In this document: one piece after another, positions 55,094-63,305 of the stretch | Layout: every line of letters begins with the position of its first letter | Numbering within the stretch: the first letter of the stretch is position 1 | Position numbers and translations under genes: made by a program | The notes under the pieces: generated by a model | Databases searched by the model: none | Told to the model about the DNA's origin: nothing | The model's input: only the letters and a program-made list of their open reading frames with translations | Origin: Planctomycetales bacterium ZRK34 | GTDB taxonomy: Bacteria > Planctomycetota > Phycisphaerae > Phycisphaerales > Zrk34 | DNA length: 64,000 nucleotides | NCBI GenBank assembly: GCA_014873095.1 | Contig: CP050848.1 | Coordinates: 3,283,850 to 3,347,849 of the forward strand | Direction: 5' to 3'

Positions 55094-56011
55094 TCAAACG
55101 GTGACCACAACATTTCGTTTCCCTGCGTAAAGAGCGAGCGTGAGGGCGCGATGGCCATTGAAGAACGTCTCAAATGTAAAGCGGTGATCCTCGTTGTTGT
55201 CGTCGGGAAGGATAATCTCGCGACTGCCGAGCGGACCCCGATACCGCTCCTGCATGCAGTAGCCCTGAACCATCGCAAATAGGTCTTCACTACGGATCGC
55301 AGCAAATCGGTCCGCGAATGCTCTCGATCGAACGAAGTGTTCTACCTCATCGCTATTCCCCCAGTCGTCCGGTGGATGAATGGGATGGCAGCTGATCAAT
55401 GCCAGGGCTGGCTCGAGGAGGTGCTCGACTGCCCGCCATAGGGTAGTCGTGATTGTGTTCCCGTATTTCTTGGCGGTTGCCCGGATCCATTCAAGGTTGA
55501 GGCTCGAGCTTCGCACTGTCTCTTCAAATCGCCCTTGCAAGAACAAGAGTCGGCCGGCGGCGTAGTTGGCTTCGGCTTCGAGTTTTGAATGGCAACCGGG
55601 ATTGAGGGTTAGACGCGTATCACCAAGCATCATCTCGTGATGCCATGGGACCAGATCGTGCCCGATCTCGTGCGCCTCGGCCCACCGATGCTTCAGCTTG
55701 GGGAGATCGCTATCGACCAAGATCCTCTTCGTATCTGGGAGGTACAGCGCACGCAGATCAAACTTCTTGATCGCATCAAAGACCAGAGTTGGACGCTTGA
55801 GCACCTGTTTGCCAGACAGCCTCAGCTTATGCGCAACCTGGTCGAGCACGCTCGGGTCGTCCTTCGAATAGAACTGCCGATCGAGCTCGAGCAGATCCCG
55901 GACAATCTCAAGGCGCAGTGGCGGCTCCGGAGTGCCGAGGTCACCAAGGACCCTCGCCACGTGCTTGTCAATGTCGGCTGCCACCTTGTCCTTGAGAAAC
56001 CTGTTCTTCAA
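55094..56011 (-). CDS. ImmA/IrrE-family metallopeptidase (second copy)
   Basis: A 305-aa protein with RWAEAHEIGHDLVPWHHEMM (HExxH) and HSKLEAEANYAAGRLLFL, the ligand Glu. Little alike to the 54235 protein outside the motif. It is last in a minus-strand cassette after RHH, GNAT and XRE genes and probably pairs with the XRE gene 15 nt upstream. The C-terminal 80 residues are a beta-rich domain of unknown role. Confidence 0.85.
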   Translation of the reverse strand: MKNRFLKDKVAADIDKHVARVLGDLGTPEPPLRLEIVRDLLELDRQFYSKDDPSVLDQVAHKLRLSGKQVLKRPTLVFDAIKKFDLRALYLPDTKRILVDSDLPKLKHRWAEAHEIGHDLVPWHHEMMLGDTRLTLNPGCHSKLEAEANYAAGRLLFLQGRFEETVRSSSLNLEWIRATAKKYGNTITTTLWRAVEHLLEPALALISCHPIHPPDDWGNSDEVEHFVRSRAFADRFAAIRSEDLFAMVQGYCMQERYRGPLGSREIILPDDNNEDHRFTFETFFNGHRALTLALYAGKRNVVVTV

Positions 56012-56026
56012 CTAGACAAATCCCGG

Positions 56027-56506
56027 TTAGCCCTCGCCGAGGTATCTCACGAATTCTTCGAGCGCTTCGTGCTCTTCTTGCGATAGTTCTTCGACACCCT
56101 TCGAGTGAGCGGCAAATCGGACTGCCGCCTCATCGAAGTCGACGCTCTTTGCCTTGGCGAGTCCAGATAGCATAAGCAATTTCGGCCCAGGAAGCTTCAA
56201 TGTCTTTGCAATCTGAAACACCGTACGTGGCTCGAGGTCAAGGCTGCCGCCACTTTCGATGGCAAGCAGTTCCGTAATTTCAATGTTGGCCTTTTCTGCG
56301 AGTTCTTCAACAGTCAGGTGATTTGCTCGGCGGGCAAGCTCTACCAGCTTCGCAAATGCCGGAGCAATTGCTTTTAGTAGCAATGGTTCATCTGGGCTTG
56401 GAGCGCCAAGCTCTGCTGCAAGGCCACCAACCGAAATCGGCGAGTTGTCCTCCGCTGCCGCCATCTTCTTGAGCCAACCACGATCTTTGTTCATTTCGTC
56501 AATCAT
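56027..56506 (-). CDS. XRE-like HTH protein (antitoxin or repressor)
   Basis: A 159-aa protein from the ATG at 56506, which follows AAGGAGG at about 7 nt. Residues about 55-110 (LVELARRANHLTVEELAEKANIEITELLAIESG) are an XRE-type HTH. The start codon lies one base beyond the GNAT stop. Its partner ImmA/IrrE gene follows 15 nt later. Such pairs act as repressor plus protease. Confidence 0.75.
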   Translation of the reverse strand: MIDEMNKDRGWLKKMAAAEDNSPISVGGLAAELGAPSPDEPLLLKAIAPAFAKLVELARRANHLTVEELAEKANIEITELLAIESGGSLDLEPRTVFQIAKTLKLPGPKLLMLSGLAKAKSVDFDEAAVRFAAHSKGVEELSQEEHEALEEFVRYLGEG

Positions 56507-56507
56507 G

Positions 56508-57128
56508 TCATGCCTCCTTGAGGAACGTGCTCGACGCATCATGCGTGAGCTCGAAGTAACGGAGGTTTTCAGGGTTTTTGGCGTCCAAGCCACAATCCTG
56601 CATCTTGCAGATGTCCCGATAGAATCGCTCGGCCTGCGGCAACGAGTGCAGCCCTAATCGCCCCTTGTATCCCTCTGCCATACTCACTCGCACCGCAGCT
56701 TCGAACAGTCGAATGCCGATTCCACCGAATCTGGGGTGCGGCTCGAGCGCCTTCGTATTCCACGGTGCACTCTCGATGTACGGAACATAGACAAGGGATT
56801 TGCCCACGTCCGGATTGAGCGTCGCAATCGTTCCTGCGGTCCGCAAAAGCATCAAGCCTTGCATGTGACCCTCGCACTCAATCCCGATGCCCCGATAGGC
56901 CAAGAGATTGAGGTCGCTGGATTTTTTCTCCCAGTTCCAATGCCAATGCTGGGGCTGCTCGTCGGGAGGCGCTCCATTCTTGATCAGACGCCGTGTTGCT
57001 TCGATACGGTATGGCCCCCAGGCTTTTTCGGCCTCAATCAAAGCCAGGGCATCCAATTCGTCATGCAGGATCGCGTCGACCACGCCCCCCGTTCCATGAT
57101 CGATGATCTGGATTGTCTGCTCGCTCAT
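56508..57128 (-). CDS. GNAT-family acetyltransferase
   Basis: A 206-aa protein from an ATG at 57128 that overlaps the RHH stop by 4 nt; the open frame to 57389 is a shadow. GNAT features: ECEGHMQGLMLLRTAG, YIESAPWN, FGGIGIRLFEAAVRVSMAEGYKGRLGLHS (CoA-binding pyrophosphate loop as R-F-G-G-I-G) and AERFYRDI. Fits a toxin in RHH-GNAT pairs that acetylate aminoacyl-tRNA, but a metabolic acetyltransferase is possible. Confidence 0.75.
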   Translation of the reverse strand: MSEQTIQIIDHGTGGVVDAILHDELDALALIEAEKAWGPYRIEATRRLIKNGAPPDEQPQHWHWNWEKKSSDLNLLAYRGIGIECEGHMQGLMLLRTAGTIATLNPDVGKSLVYVPYIESAPWNTKALEPHPRFGGIGIRLFEAAVRVSMAEGYKGRLGLHSLPQAERFYRDICKMQDCGLDAKNPENLRYFELTHDASSTFLKEA

Positions 57129-57334
57129 AGCACCATCACCTGTGCTTTCTTCTCCTCGGGATCCTCGAAGAACAGCTTCTCGCCATCGGCCAATCTGGCA
57201 TCGATGAGCTGATACAGTCGAAGCGCTTGGCGGAGAACCGCCGTCTTGCTCAGTTCTTTCTGTTCGGCCAAGCGCTCGAGCGCCAGCATTTCTGCGGGCG
57301 ACAAATTCAATGTCATGGTCTTTTTTGCGGCCAT
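57125..57334 (-). CDS. Ribbon-helix-helix DNA-binding protein
   Basis: A 69-aa protein from the ATG at 57334 with AAGGAGGT at 7 nt. TMTLNLSPAEMLALERLAEQKELSKTAVLRQALRLYQLIDARLADG is a CopG/Arc-type RHH fold (beta-strand TMTLNL, then two helices). Overlaps the GNAT gene by 4 nt. As in RHH-GNAT toxin-antitoxin pairs it would bind the promoter and neutralise the partner. Confidence 0.8.
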   Translation of the reverse strand: MAAKKTMTLNLSPAEMLALERLAEQKELSKTAVLRQALRLYQLIDARLADGEKLFFEDPEEKKAQVMVL

Positions 57335-57498
57335 TGGAGTACCTCCTTCGAACGCCCTGAACACTACAATGGATCGGCCAAAAAGTCAACTTTAATTAGC
57401 TATTAGTTGCATAACAAATGGCCATTGATGTCCACAAATTGAATATATATCATTTATTTTTAGCATGTTGCGTAGGCATCGCCATCGCCGCGTCGTAG

Positions 57499-57672
57499 GC
57501 CGCTTTAAGGTCGTTCTTGACCAACCCGGTAACCGAGTCGGGGCGCCGGCGGCATGAATCGGCGACGACGAAGGCGGCATTGCACCAGGCGATTCAGCGC
57601 GAAATCAAACTCAAAGGTATAGAGTCCCGGTTCAAGATGGTCGAGCGAGGACAGTTCGCCATCGCGATGTAA
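57499..57672 (+). pseudogene. 3' fragment of a HARE-HTH-like gene
   Basis: An open stretch after a TAG at 57496 encoding SFLTNPVTESG, then KAALHQAIQREIKLKGIESRFKMVERGQFAI before TAA. The part IKLKG...SRFKMVERGQF looks like the end of a HARE-HTH (HB1/ASXL) domain found in restriction-related proteins. No start codon and no 5' part; a fragment left at the island edge. Confidence 0.4.
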
Positions 57673-57677
57673 GTTAA

Positions 57678-57893
57678 TCACAGTCGAATCGGAACCTCAA
57701 CGACTGGTGTTATTGGCTCGAGCCGAGCACGATACCGTCGAACTACTCGGTTATAGAGATCGCCCTCTTTGGGTGCCTTGACGGTCACGACCAGCGCATA
57801 GCTGATGTCATTGGCAGCCCGAGTTGGTCCACCGCACTCACGGGCATTGTAGTGGATGTCAAAGACAGGGTTTCGCAGACTTGAACCAAGCTG
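57678..57893 (-). pseudogene. 3' fragment of an unidentified gene
   Basis: Reading on the minus strand from 57893, directly after a TAA at 57894-57896, 71 codons encode NPVFDIHYNARE, then ANDISYALVVTVKAPKEGDLYNRVVRRYRARL and PVVEVPIRL before TGA. It reads as the folded C-terminal domain of a larger protein but has no start or 5' part. The stop falls exactly beside the CTGTTAACCC 10-mer. Confidence 0.45.
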
Positions 57894-57900
57894 TTAACCC
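57891..57900 (+). repeat. CTGTTAACCC 10-mer, possible recombination core
   Basis: The same 10 bases occur in the same orientation at 6697-6706 and 45959-45968. The tRNA-Asn anticodon arm at 58165-58180 carries nine of them (CTGTTAACC) on the other strand. It may be chance or an attachment-site core; identity does not extend clearly beyond these bases. Confidence 0.25.
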
Positions 57901-58144
57901 CTTTGTCGGCTCGGTTCAGAGATAGAGAGAGATTTCGCGTCTAATTCGGTCCCCCGAACGGAACCACGGCTGGTTTTGAGCGGGGTAGCGAGTCTCGATT
58001 CGAAAGCGAGATACGGCCGGATCGTGGCCTGATGTGTTGTAACTGTTTGTGGTATTTTGGTTATGAAAAGACGCCACGGGGGTCGGGCCGCGGCGCCTTT
58101 CGGTTAACCATTTTGTCGCGGGGTGTTCGCGACTGGGGATTTAA

Positions 58145-58217
58145 CTCCCCCGGCTGGACTCGAACCAGCAACCTGGCGGTTAACAGCCGCCCGCTCTACC
58201 AATTGAGCTACAGGGGA
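58145..58217 (-). tRNA. tRNA-Asn (GTT)
   Basis: A 73-nt cloverleaf on the minus strand: acceptor TCCCCTG pairs with CGGGGGA (one G-U), the D arm starts GCTC, anticodon stem GGCGG/CCGCC encloses CTGTTAA with anticodon GTT, and the T arm has TTCGAGTC between GCTGG and CCAGC. Discriminator G. CCA is not encoded. It marks the border between accessory DNA and ordered chromosome. Confidence 0.95.
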
Positions 58218-58347
58218 TTAGTTGTCGTCCGGCCGATGTATCATCGGCTGGTGAGCCCAATACTTTAGCAATCCGCTCGGCCCGGTCAAGTCATCCCCGA
58301 AAGCGGCCGCGTCGGCAGCGCGGACGATTTCGGGTTAGAATCCGGCC

Positions 58348-59811
58348 ATGGGCAAGTGCACTGCACAGGTCGTGGCGGAACTGGTGAAAATCGTGGGGGC
58401 GGCGGGGGTTCTGACCGATCCGGCCGAGCTGGTGGCCTACGAGTCTGACGGGTTCACACTGGCTAAGGCGATGCCGGGGGCGGTGGTGCTGCCGGAATCG
58501 ACCGAGCAGGTGGCGGCCTGCGTGCGGGTATTGCGGCGGGCGGGGGCGCCGATCGTGCCGCGCGGCAGCGGGACGGGGCTGACCGGGGCGAGCGTGCCGT
58601 ATGAAGATGGCGTGCTGATCGTCACCAGCCGCATGAAGCGGATCGTCGAGGTCGACCTGCAGAGCCGCGTCGCCTGCGTCGAAGCGGGGGTGTGCAACAC
58701 CGCCCTGACTGACCACGTCAATCGCCTGCCGGGTGGTGAGCGGCTTTACTACGCGCCGGATCCATCCTCGCAGCGGGCCGCCACAATCGGGGGCAACGCC
58801 GCCACCAATGCCGGCGGTGTCCACACGCTCAAGTACGGCGTCACGATCAACCACGTGCTCGGCCTCGAATTCGTCACGCCCGACGGCGAGATCGTGCAGA
58901 CACGCTGCGGCGCCCTGTACGACGGCATCGGCCCGGACCTGACCGCACTGATGGTTGGTAGCGAAGGCACACTCGGCCTCATCACGAAAGTATGGGTCAA
59001 ACTGTCGCCGCGCCCCGAGGCGTTTCGCACGATCGTGGGCATCTTCGATTCGTCCGTCGCCGCGTGTGAGTCGGTGTCGCAGGTGATCGCCGGGGGGATC
59101 GTCCCGGCGGGGCTGGAGATGATGGACGGGGCGATGATTCGGGTGGTCGAGGACGCCTTCCATTACGGCTTTCCGCGCGATGCGGCAGCGCTGCTGCTGT
59201 TCGAACTCGACGGCCTCGAAGCCACGCTCGATGATCAGATGCAGCAGGTGGTCGACATCTGCACGCGCTGCGGCGCCACGGATGTGCAATGCTCCGCCGA
59301 CCCGGTGAAGCGGGCAGAGCTATGGTCGGCACGCAAGCGCACTTTCGGCGCGATCGGCCGCATCAGCACCAGCTACTGCACCCAGGACGCCTGTGTGCCG
59401 CGGTCGATGCTGCCGCAGGTGATTGAGCGCATCAATGAGATCGGCTCCAAGTACGACCTGATCATCACCAACGTCTTCCACGCCGGCGACGGCAATGTTC
59501 ACCCGATCATTCTGTACGACGATCACGATGCCGCCGCGGTCAAGCGGGCCATGGACGCCAGTCACGACATTCTCGAATACTGCATCAGCATCGGCGGCAC
59601 CCTCACCGGCGAGCACGGCGTCGGCGTCGAAAAGCTGCCCATGATGAAGGTGATGTTCAACGCCCCGACGATGGCGACCTTCGCCAAGATCAAAGCCATG
59701 TTCGACCCCGACGAAGCCTTCAACGCCGGCAAACTGCTGCCGAGTTCGCGCTTCGAAGTCGATTTGACCAAGCCCGGCGCTTCAACCCCCGGCGGCGCAA
59801 TGGCGGTGTGA
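58348..59811 (+). CDS. glcD: FAD-binding oxidase, glycolate oxidase GlcD-like
   Basis: A 487-aa protein of usual length for GlcD/D-lactate dehydrogenase-type enzymes. IVPRGSGTGLTGASVP is the FAD-binding PP loop, QRAATIGGNAATNAGGVHTLKYGVT the second FAD segment, and the C-terminal domain has VFHAGDGNVHPII and TGEHGVG, the substrate and cofactor His motifs. It oxidises a 2-hydroxy acid such as glycolate or lactate. The symbol rests on family features; GlcE/GlcF partners are not seen. The TTAGAAT at about 58335 may be its -10 element. Confidence 0.85.
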   Translation: MGKCTAQVVAELVKIVGAAGVLTDPAELVAYESDGFTLAKAMPGAVVLPESTEQVAACVRVLRRAGAPIVPRGSGTGLTGASVPYEDGVLIVTSRMKRIVEVDLQSRVACVEAGVCNTALTDHVNRLPGGERLYYAPDPSSQRAATIGGNAATNAGGVHTLKYGVTINHVLGLEFVTPDGEIVQTRCGALYDGIGPDLTALMVGSEGTLGLITKVWVKLSPRPEAFRTIVGIFDSSVAACESVSQVIAGGIVPAGLEMMDGAMIRVVEDAFHYGFPRDAAALLLFELDGLEATLDDQMQQVVDICTRCGATDVQCSADPVKRAELWSARKRTFGAIGRISTSYCTQDACVPRSMLPQVIERINEIGSKYDLIITNVFHAGDGNVHPIILYDDHDAAAVKRAMDASHDILEYCISIGGTLTGEHGVGVEKLPMMKVMFNAPTMATFAKIKAMFDPDEAFNAGKLLPSSRFEVDLTKPGASTPGGAMAV

Positions 59812-59814
59812 AAC

Positions 59815-60219
59815 TCAGACTTTCTTCTTCAAGTCAACAAGACGTTCAAGGCTATCGACACTTTCTTCATCCAAAATGGTTTTGGGCATCTTGCATCCGC
59901 AGTGCGTACATTCTGTCAGTGATACTTTGCCGATACCCGTCCATGGCCGACGATTGCATACCGGGCATTTCCAGTTTCTGTCCGGACGGGCTCTCGCATC
60001 AAGCCAGAGCAACAGAATGACAAAAGCAGCAAAAGCTCCGACACAGATCCAGGTATAAAGCCACGGCAGAAGGTGTGTGATAACACCTATGCAAATGGCC
60101 AGTACGAAGACCATGACAATATAAACAACAATCGCCCGATGCGCCCGTTGACTCAGACGGCGTTTCTCCCTCCATGCGGCGATGATGTCTGCTTCACTGG
60201 GGTTATGTAGAGCGTTCAT
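59815..60219 (-). CDS. Small membrane protein with zinc ribbon
   Basis: A 134-aa protein with two transmembrane helices at about 29-75 (IVVYIVMVFVLAICIGVI and TWICVGAFAAFVILLLWL) and a C-terminal CPVCNRRPW...CTHCGCK zinc ribbon. The frame is last in a minus-strand run after LemA (6 nt away) and converges with glcD. No named family. Confidence 0.65.
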   Translation of the reverse strand: MNALHNPSEADIIAAWREKRRLSQRAHRAIVVYIVMVFVLAICIGVITHLLPWLYTWICVGAFAAFVILLLWLDARARPDRNWKCPVCNRRPWTGIGKVSLTECTHCGCKMPKTILDEESVDSLERLVDLKKKV

Positions 60220-60225
60220 TGTTGC

Positions 60226-60807
60226 TCACACGCTGACTTGCGGAACGCTGCGTTCGGCTTCGTTGTCGAGTTCGAAGAAGTCGGCGCGCTGGAAGCTGAA
60301 CATGTTGCCGACGATGTTGGATGGGATGACCTGCAGGCGGGTGTTCAGATCGCGGACGTTGGCGTTGTAGAAGCGGCGGGCGGCCTGGATGCGGTCTTCG
60401 GTGTTGGCCAGTTCCTTCTGCAGGTGCAGGTAGTTGGTGTTGGCCTTGAGATCGGGATAGGCCTCGGCGACGGCGAAGAGCTGGCGCACGGCCCCGCTGA
60501 GCTTGCGCTCCTCGGCGGCCTGCTCGTTGGGCGAGCCGTGCTGGGCCTGGGCGCTGTTGCGGGCTTCGATGACGCGCTCGAGCACCTCGCGCTCGTGCTT
60601 GGCATAGCCCTTGACCGTCTCCACGAGATTTGGAATCAGGTCGTAGCGGCGTTTGAGTTCCGTATCGACATCCGACCAGGATTCTTTGACATGCTGGCGC
60701 AGGCGCACGAACGTGTTGTACGTCGCGATGAACCAGATCACGCCCAGAACAATCACGCCGAGGATGATGTAGAGAAAGATCGGTTGATCAGCGGCAAGAA
60801 AATTCAT
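60226..60807 (-). CDS. lemA: LemA-family membrane protein
   Basis: A 193-aa protein with a single N-terminal membrane helix (FLYIILGVIVLGVIWFIATYN), then the LemA core: VRLRQHVKESWSDVDTELKRRYDLIPNLVETVKGYAKHE, ANTEDRIQAARRFYNANVRDLNTRLQVIPSNIVG. LemA is anchored in the inner membrane with a helical domain outside; its role is not clear. It precedes the zinc-ribbon gene and lies near two paralogous membrane proteins, a common cluster. Confidence 0.95.
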   Translation of the reverse strand: MNFLAADQPIFLYIILGVIVLGVIWFIATYNTFVRLRQHVKESWSDVDTELKRRYDLIPNLVETVKGYAKHEREVLERVIEARNSAQAQHGSPNEQAAEERKLSGAVRQLFAVAEAYPDLKANTNYLHLQKELANTEDRIQAARRFYNANVRDLNTRLQVIPSNIVGNMFSFQRADFFELDNEAERSVPQVSV

Positions 60808-60865
60808 GCGACGGCCTCACGCTGTTGGTACATCTGATTCACCACCAAGGCGCCAAGGAAGAATT

Positions 60866-60923
60866 TTGACAGGATGAACAGGATCGGAATCAGATCATGT
60901 TTACATCCTGTACATCCTGTCAA
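60866..60923. repeat. Intergenic inverted repeat (TTGACAGGATG type)
   Basis: TTGACAGGATGAACAGGAT, about 20 bases, then ATCCTGTACATCCTGTCAA: 19-base arms with one mismatch, in the gap between lemA and the next gene. Similar GACAGGATGAACAGGAT elements occur between genes in many planctomycete genomes. It may form a strong RNA hairpin and act as a terminator. Confidence 0.65.
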
Positions 60924-60929
60924 CGGATT

Positions 60930-61634
60930 CTACTCCATGGCGGTTGAGCTTGTCAGGGCTTGCTGTTGTTTGACGTAGTCAGGGATCATATCCAAGAGTC
61001 CAGCGAGCACGTCGAAGGCTTTTTGAAAGTCTTCAGGCTCGAATAGCCCGTCACGATAAATGATGGCGGCGGTGTCGTCGAATTCGATGCTGTAGCCTGG
61101 ATGGGTCAACAGCCAGTCGATGCTTTTGGCATGTAGAACCTCATAGGCCCAACGGCGGTCAAGGGCGCCAACAAAATAGTTTCGGGAGAACTCCGCGGAC
61201 TCAAAGTTAATATCCTCAAGGCCTGCGAAAGCGGCAAGTTTGTCACCGAGTTCCTCAGGTCGGAGCAGCAGGCGCTGCAGAGGGTGTGCGGAGCAAAGGA
61301 TAAGGGCGGAGAAGGCGTTAGGTTGAATCTGATTCTTCCGGCTAGCAGGATTGTGATAATCCAGTGCGACAATGTCTCGATCGTTCCATCGTCCACGGCA
61401 GATGTTTTCAGCGAAACGGTTTGGGCCACGCTGAAAACAGAAGAATGAAAATGACTCGGCGATGCGGTTGTCCTTGACGGGTGACCATGTCAGGCCTTGC
61501 TTCACAGCCCAGGCTCGCATGCGCACACCGCGGTCTTTTCGTTTGTAGTGCCTGTGACGTGCAAGAAGTACACTAATCCCGATGATCCCTGCCAACAACA
61601 GCGCATCATATATATCGAAATGAAACATGGTCAC
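60930..61634 (-). CDS. Membrane-anchored hypothetical protein (paralog A)
   Basis: A 234-aa protein with one N-terminal membrane segment (IYDALLLAGIIGISVLLA) and a soluble region with RRWAYEVLHAKSIDWLL and an IPDYVKQQQ end. The GTG at 61634 overlaps the upstream TGA (GTGA); an ATG at 61628 is the alternative. It shares the same layout and many residues with the next gene (FESAEFSRNYFV versus FESAEFSKRFYV), so the pair arose by duplication. Function unknown. Confidence 0.75.
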   Translation of the reverse strand: MTMFHFDIYDALLLAGIIGISVLLARHRHYKRKDRGVRMRAWAVKQGLTWSPVKDNRIAESFSFFCFQRGPNRFAENICRGRWNDRDIVALDYHNPASRKNQIQPNAFSALILCSAHPLQRLLLRPEELGDKLAAFAGLEDINFESAEFSRNYFVGALDRRWAYEVLHAKSIDWLLTHPGYSIEFDDTAAIIYRDGLFEPEDFQKAFDVLAGLLDMIPDYVKQQQALTSSTAME

Positions 61635-62332
61635 ACGTGGCCTTGTAGCTCACGCTGTTGTTTGATCAGGTAGTCGGGTAGTTGGTCGAGCAGGCCGTCG
61701 ACGACTTCGGCGGCGGATTCGAAGTCTTCGATTTTGAAGGTGCTGTTGCGGTAGATGATCACGCAGTCGGGGGCGAACTGGAGGGTGAAGCGCGGGGCGT
61801 CGAGCAGGTATTGCATCGCGCGGGCGTGGAGCACGTCGTAGGCCCAGCGTTTGTCCTCGGCCTTGACATAGAAGCGCTTGGAAAACTCGGCGGATTCGAA
61901 ATCGATGTCGTCGAAGCCGAAGAACTCGGTGACCTTGTCGAAGAAACCTTCGGGGCGGATGAACAGGGGCTTTAGGGGGATGTCGGTGCCGAGGACGGCG
62001 GCGGAGAAGTAGTGGTGGTGGGTTTTGCGGTGGCCATCTTTGTCGCGGGAGTAGGTTTCGTAGTGGTAGTCGAAGCCGATGAAGTTGCGATCGAGCAGGG
62101 AGCCGGTGGTGATGTTGAAGGCGTACTGGCGGTGGCCCTGATGCAGGCATTTGAACAGGGGATAGCGGGCTTCGAAGCCGTGGTTTTTCGACTGGTCGAA
62201 GCGCAGGCCCTTGGACTGGGCCCAGGCGGCGAGTTCCTTGCGGCGCTGGGCTGCGGCGTAAAAGCTGTAGATCAGCCCGCCGATGATGAGGGCGATGACC
62301 AACGGAAACAGCAGCGGCATCAGGTTTTCCAT
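61631..62332 (-). CDS. Membrane-anchored hypothetical protein (paralog B)
   Basis: A 233-aa protein with an N-terminal membrane segment (LLFPLVIALIIGGLIYSFY) and a soluble domain with IDFESAEFSKRFYVKAEDKRWAYDVLHARAMQYLL and a QLPDYLIKQQRE end. Upstream of its paralog with a 4-nt overlap. The pair and lemA lie on the same strand, suggesting a membrane-related unit. No named family. Confidence 0.75.
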   Translation of the reverse strand: MENLMPLLFPLVIALIIGGLIYSFYAAAQRRKELAAWAQSKGLRFDQSKNHGFEARYPLFKCLHQGHRQYAFNITTGSLLDRNFIGFDYHYETYSRDKDGHRKTHHHYFSAAVLGTDIPLKPLFIRPEGFFDKVTEFFGFDDIDFESAEFSKRFYVKAEDKRWAYDVLHARAMQYLLDAPRFTLQFAPDCVIIYRNSTFKIEDFESAAEVVDGLLDQLPDYLIKQQRELQGHV

Positions 62333-62598
62333 GGATTTCAGTGTACTGCATCTCGGCGTGGCGTAAACGGCAATCGACGCCGGGGCGTGGCGAAACTGCC
62401 ACGGTTTGATGTCGCCTGCCGTCCCCCAATCTGCCTGCGGGGCTGCAAAAAATGGTTGATGCCTGCACCGGTCGGGTTATAACATGAAGACTGTATCGCA
62501 GCCTTCGGGGTGAAGTACATCACATACATATGCGAATTCTCCGTCGCGGCGGCGGAGCTTGAACCTGTTGATATTTTCAACCAAGGGGATGACACATC

Positions 62599-63294
62599 AT
62601 GTGGAGCGACAAACTCACCGAAGGATCGGCGCTCGGCGTGGGCTATGAAATCTACGCCCACACCGGCGTGGTCAAACACACCGACACGCGCAGCGAAACC
62701 TCCGTCGAAGGGTCTTTCACCGGCGGAACCACCACCAACTATGGCGGCGGCGTGAGCGTCTCACAACCCGGCCACGGCTACGTCTCATCCAAGACGACCA
62801 ACTTTCAGAACATCTACCTCACCGATGACGAAGGCAACGACCACACCGTCCACCTCGTCGACTTTCTGGTCGCCTGCGCCGCGGGCCATAAGCTGACGAT
62901 GTACATGATGGCCAAGCCCGGCAAAGGCAGCGGCACCTACTTCAAGGCAGTCAATGTAAACACGCGCGAACGCTACGACCACGGCAAGGGCGCCCGCTCG
63001 GAGTTGTTTCCCTGGCGGTTGTGGATGGGCATCACGGGAGCGTTCATCGCGCTGGTGTTCTTGTCGAGCATCGGCGGCGAGGACGCGACGTTCTGGGGCA
63101 CGGTGGTGCTGTCGCTGTTCTGCGGGGCGCTGTTCGGGGCGGTGCTGTGGTGCGTCGGCTGGTGCGTCAGCTTCGCCCGGGCCACCATCGCCACAAGTGA
63201 TGGCCACTTCAAAGCCCACGTCAGCGAAGCGCTCACCGGCAAGGGCGCCGCGAAGATGCCCGAAGCGTCCGAAGCGCCCGCCGCCCCGGTCTGA
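62599..63294 (+). CDS. Hypothetical protein with two membrane helices
   Basis: A 231-aa protein, ATG at 62599 behind AAGGGG. The N-terminal 140 residues are Gly/Thr-rich beta-like text (SVEGSFTGGTTTNYGGG); then LWMGITGAFIALVFLSSIGG and GTVVLSLFCGALFGAVLWCVGW are membrane helices, and the tail is Ala/Pro-rich. Alone in direction between LemA-type genes and the radical SAM gene. No family recognised. Confidence 0.7.
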   Translation: MWSDKLTEGSALGVGYEIYAHTGVVKHTDTRSETSVEGSFTGGTTTNYGGGVSVSQPGHGYVSSKTTNFQNIYLTDDEGNDHTVHLVDFLVACAAGHKLTMYMMAKPGKGSGTYFKAVNVNTRERYDHGKGARSELFPWRLWMGITGAFIALVFLSSIGGEDATFWGTVVLSLFCGALFGAVLWCVGWCVSFARATIATSDGHFKAHVSEALTGKGAAKMPEASEAPAAPV

Positions 63295-63305
63295 TCTTGT
63301 CTGAG

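Noticed and set aside
58291-59289. 332-aa minus-strand frame opposite glcD
   Set aside because: Antisense to a gene with intact FAD-binding and C-terminal motifs.
61650-62468. 272-aa minus-strand frame rich in Arg and Pro
   Set aside because: It is the shifted frame of paralog B; composition (Arg/Pro/His) is typical of a GC-rich shadow.
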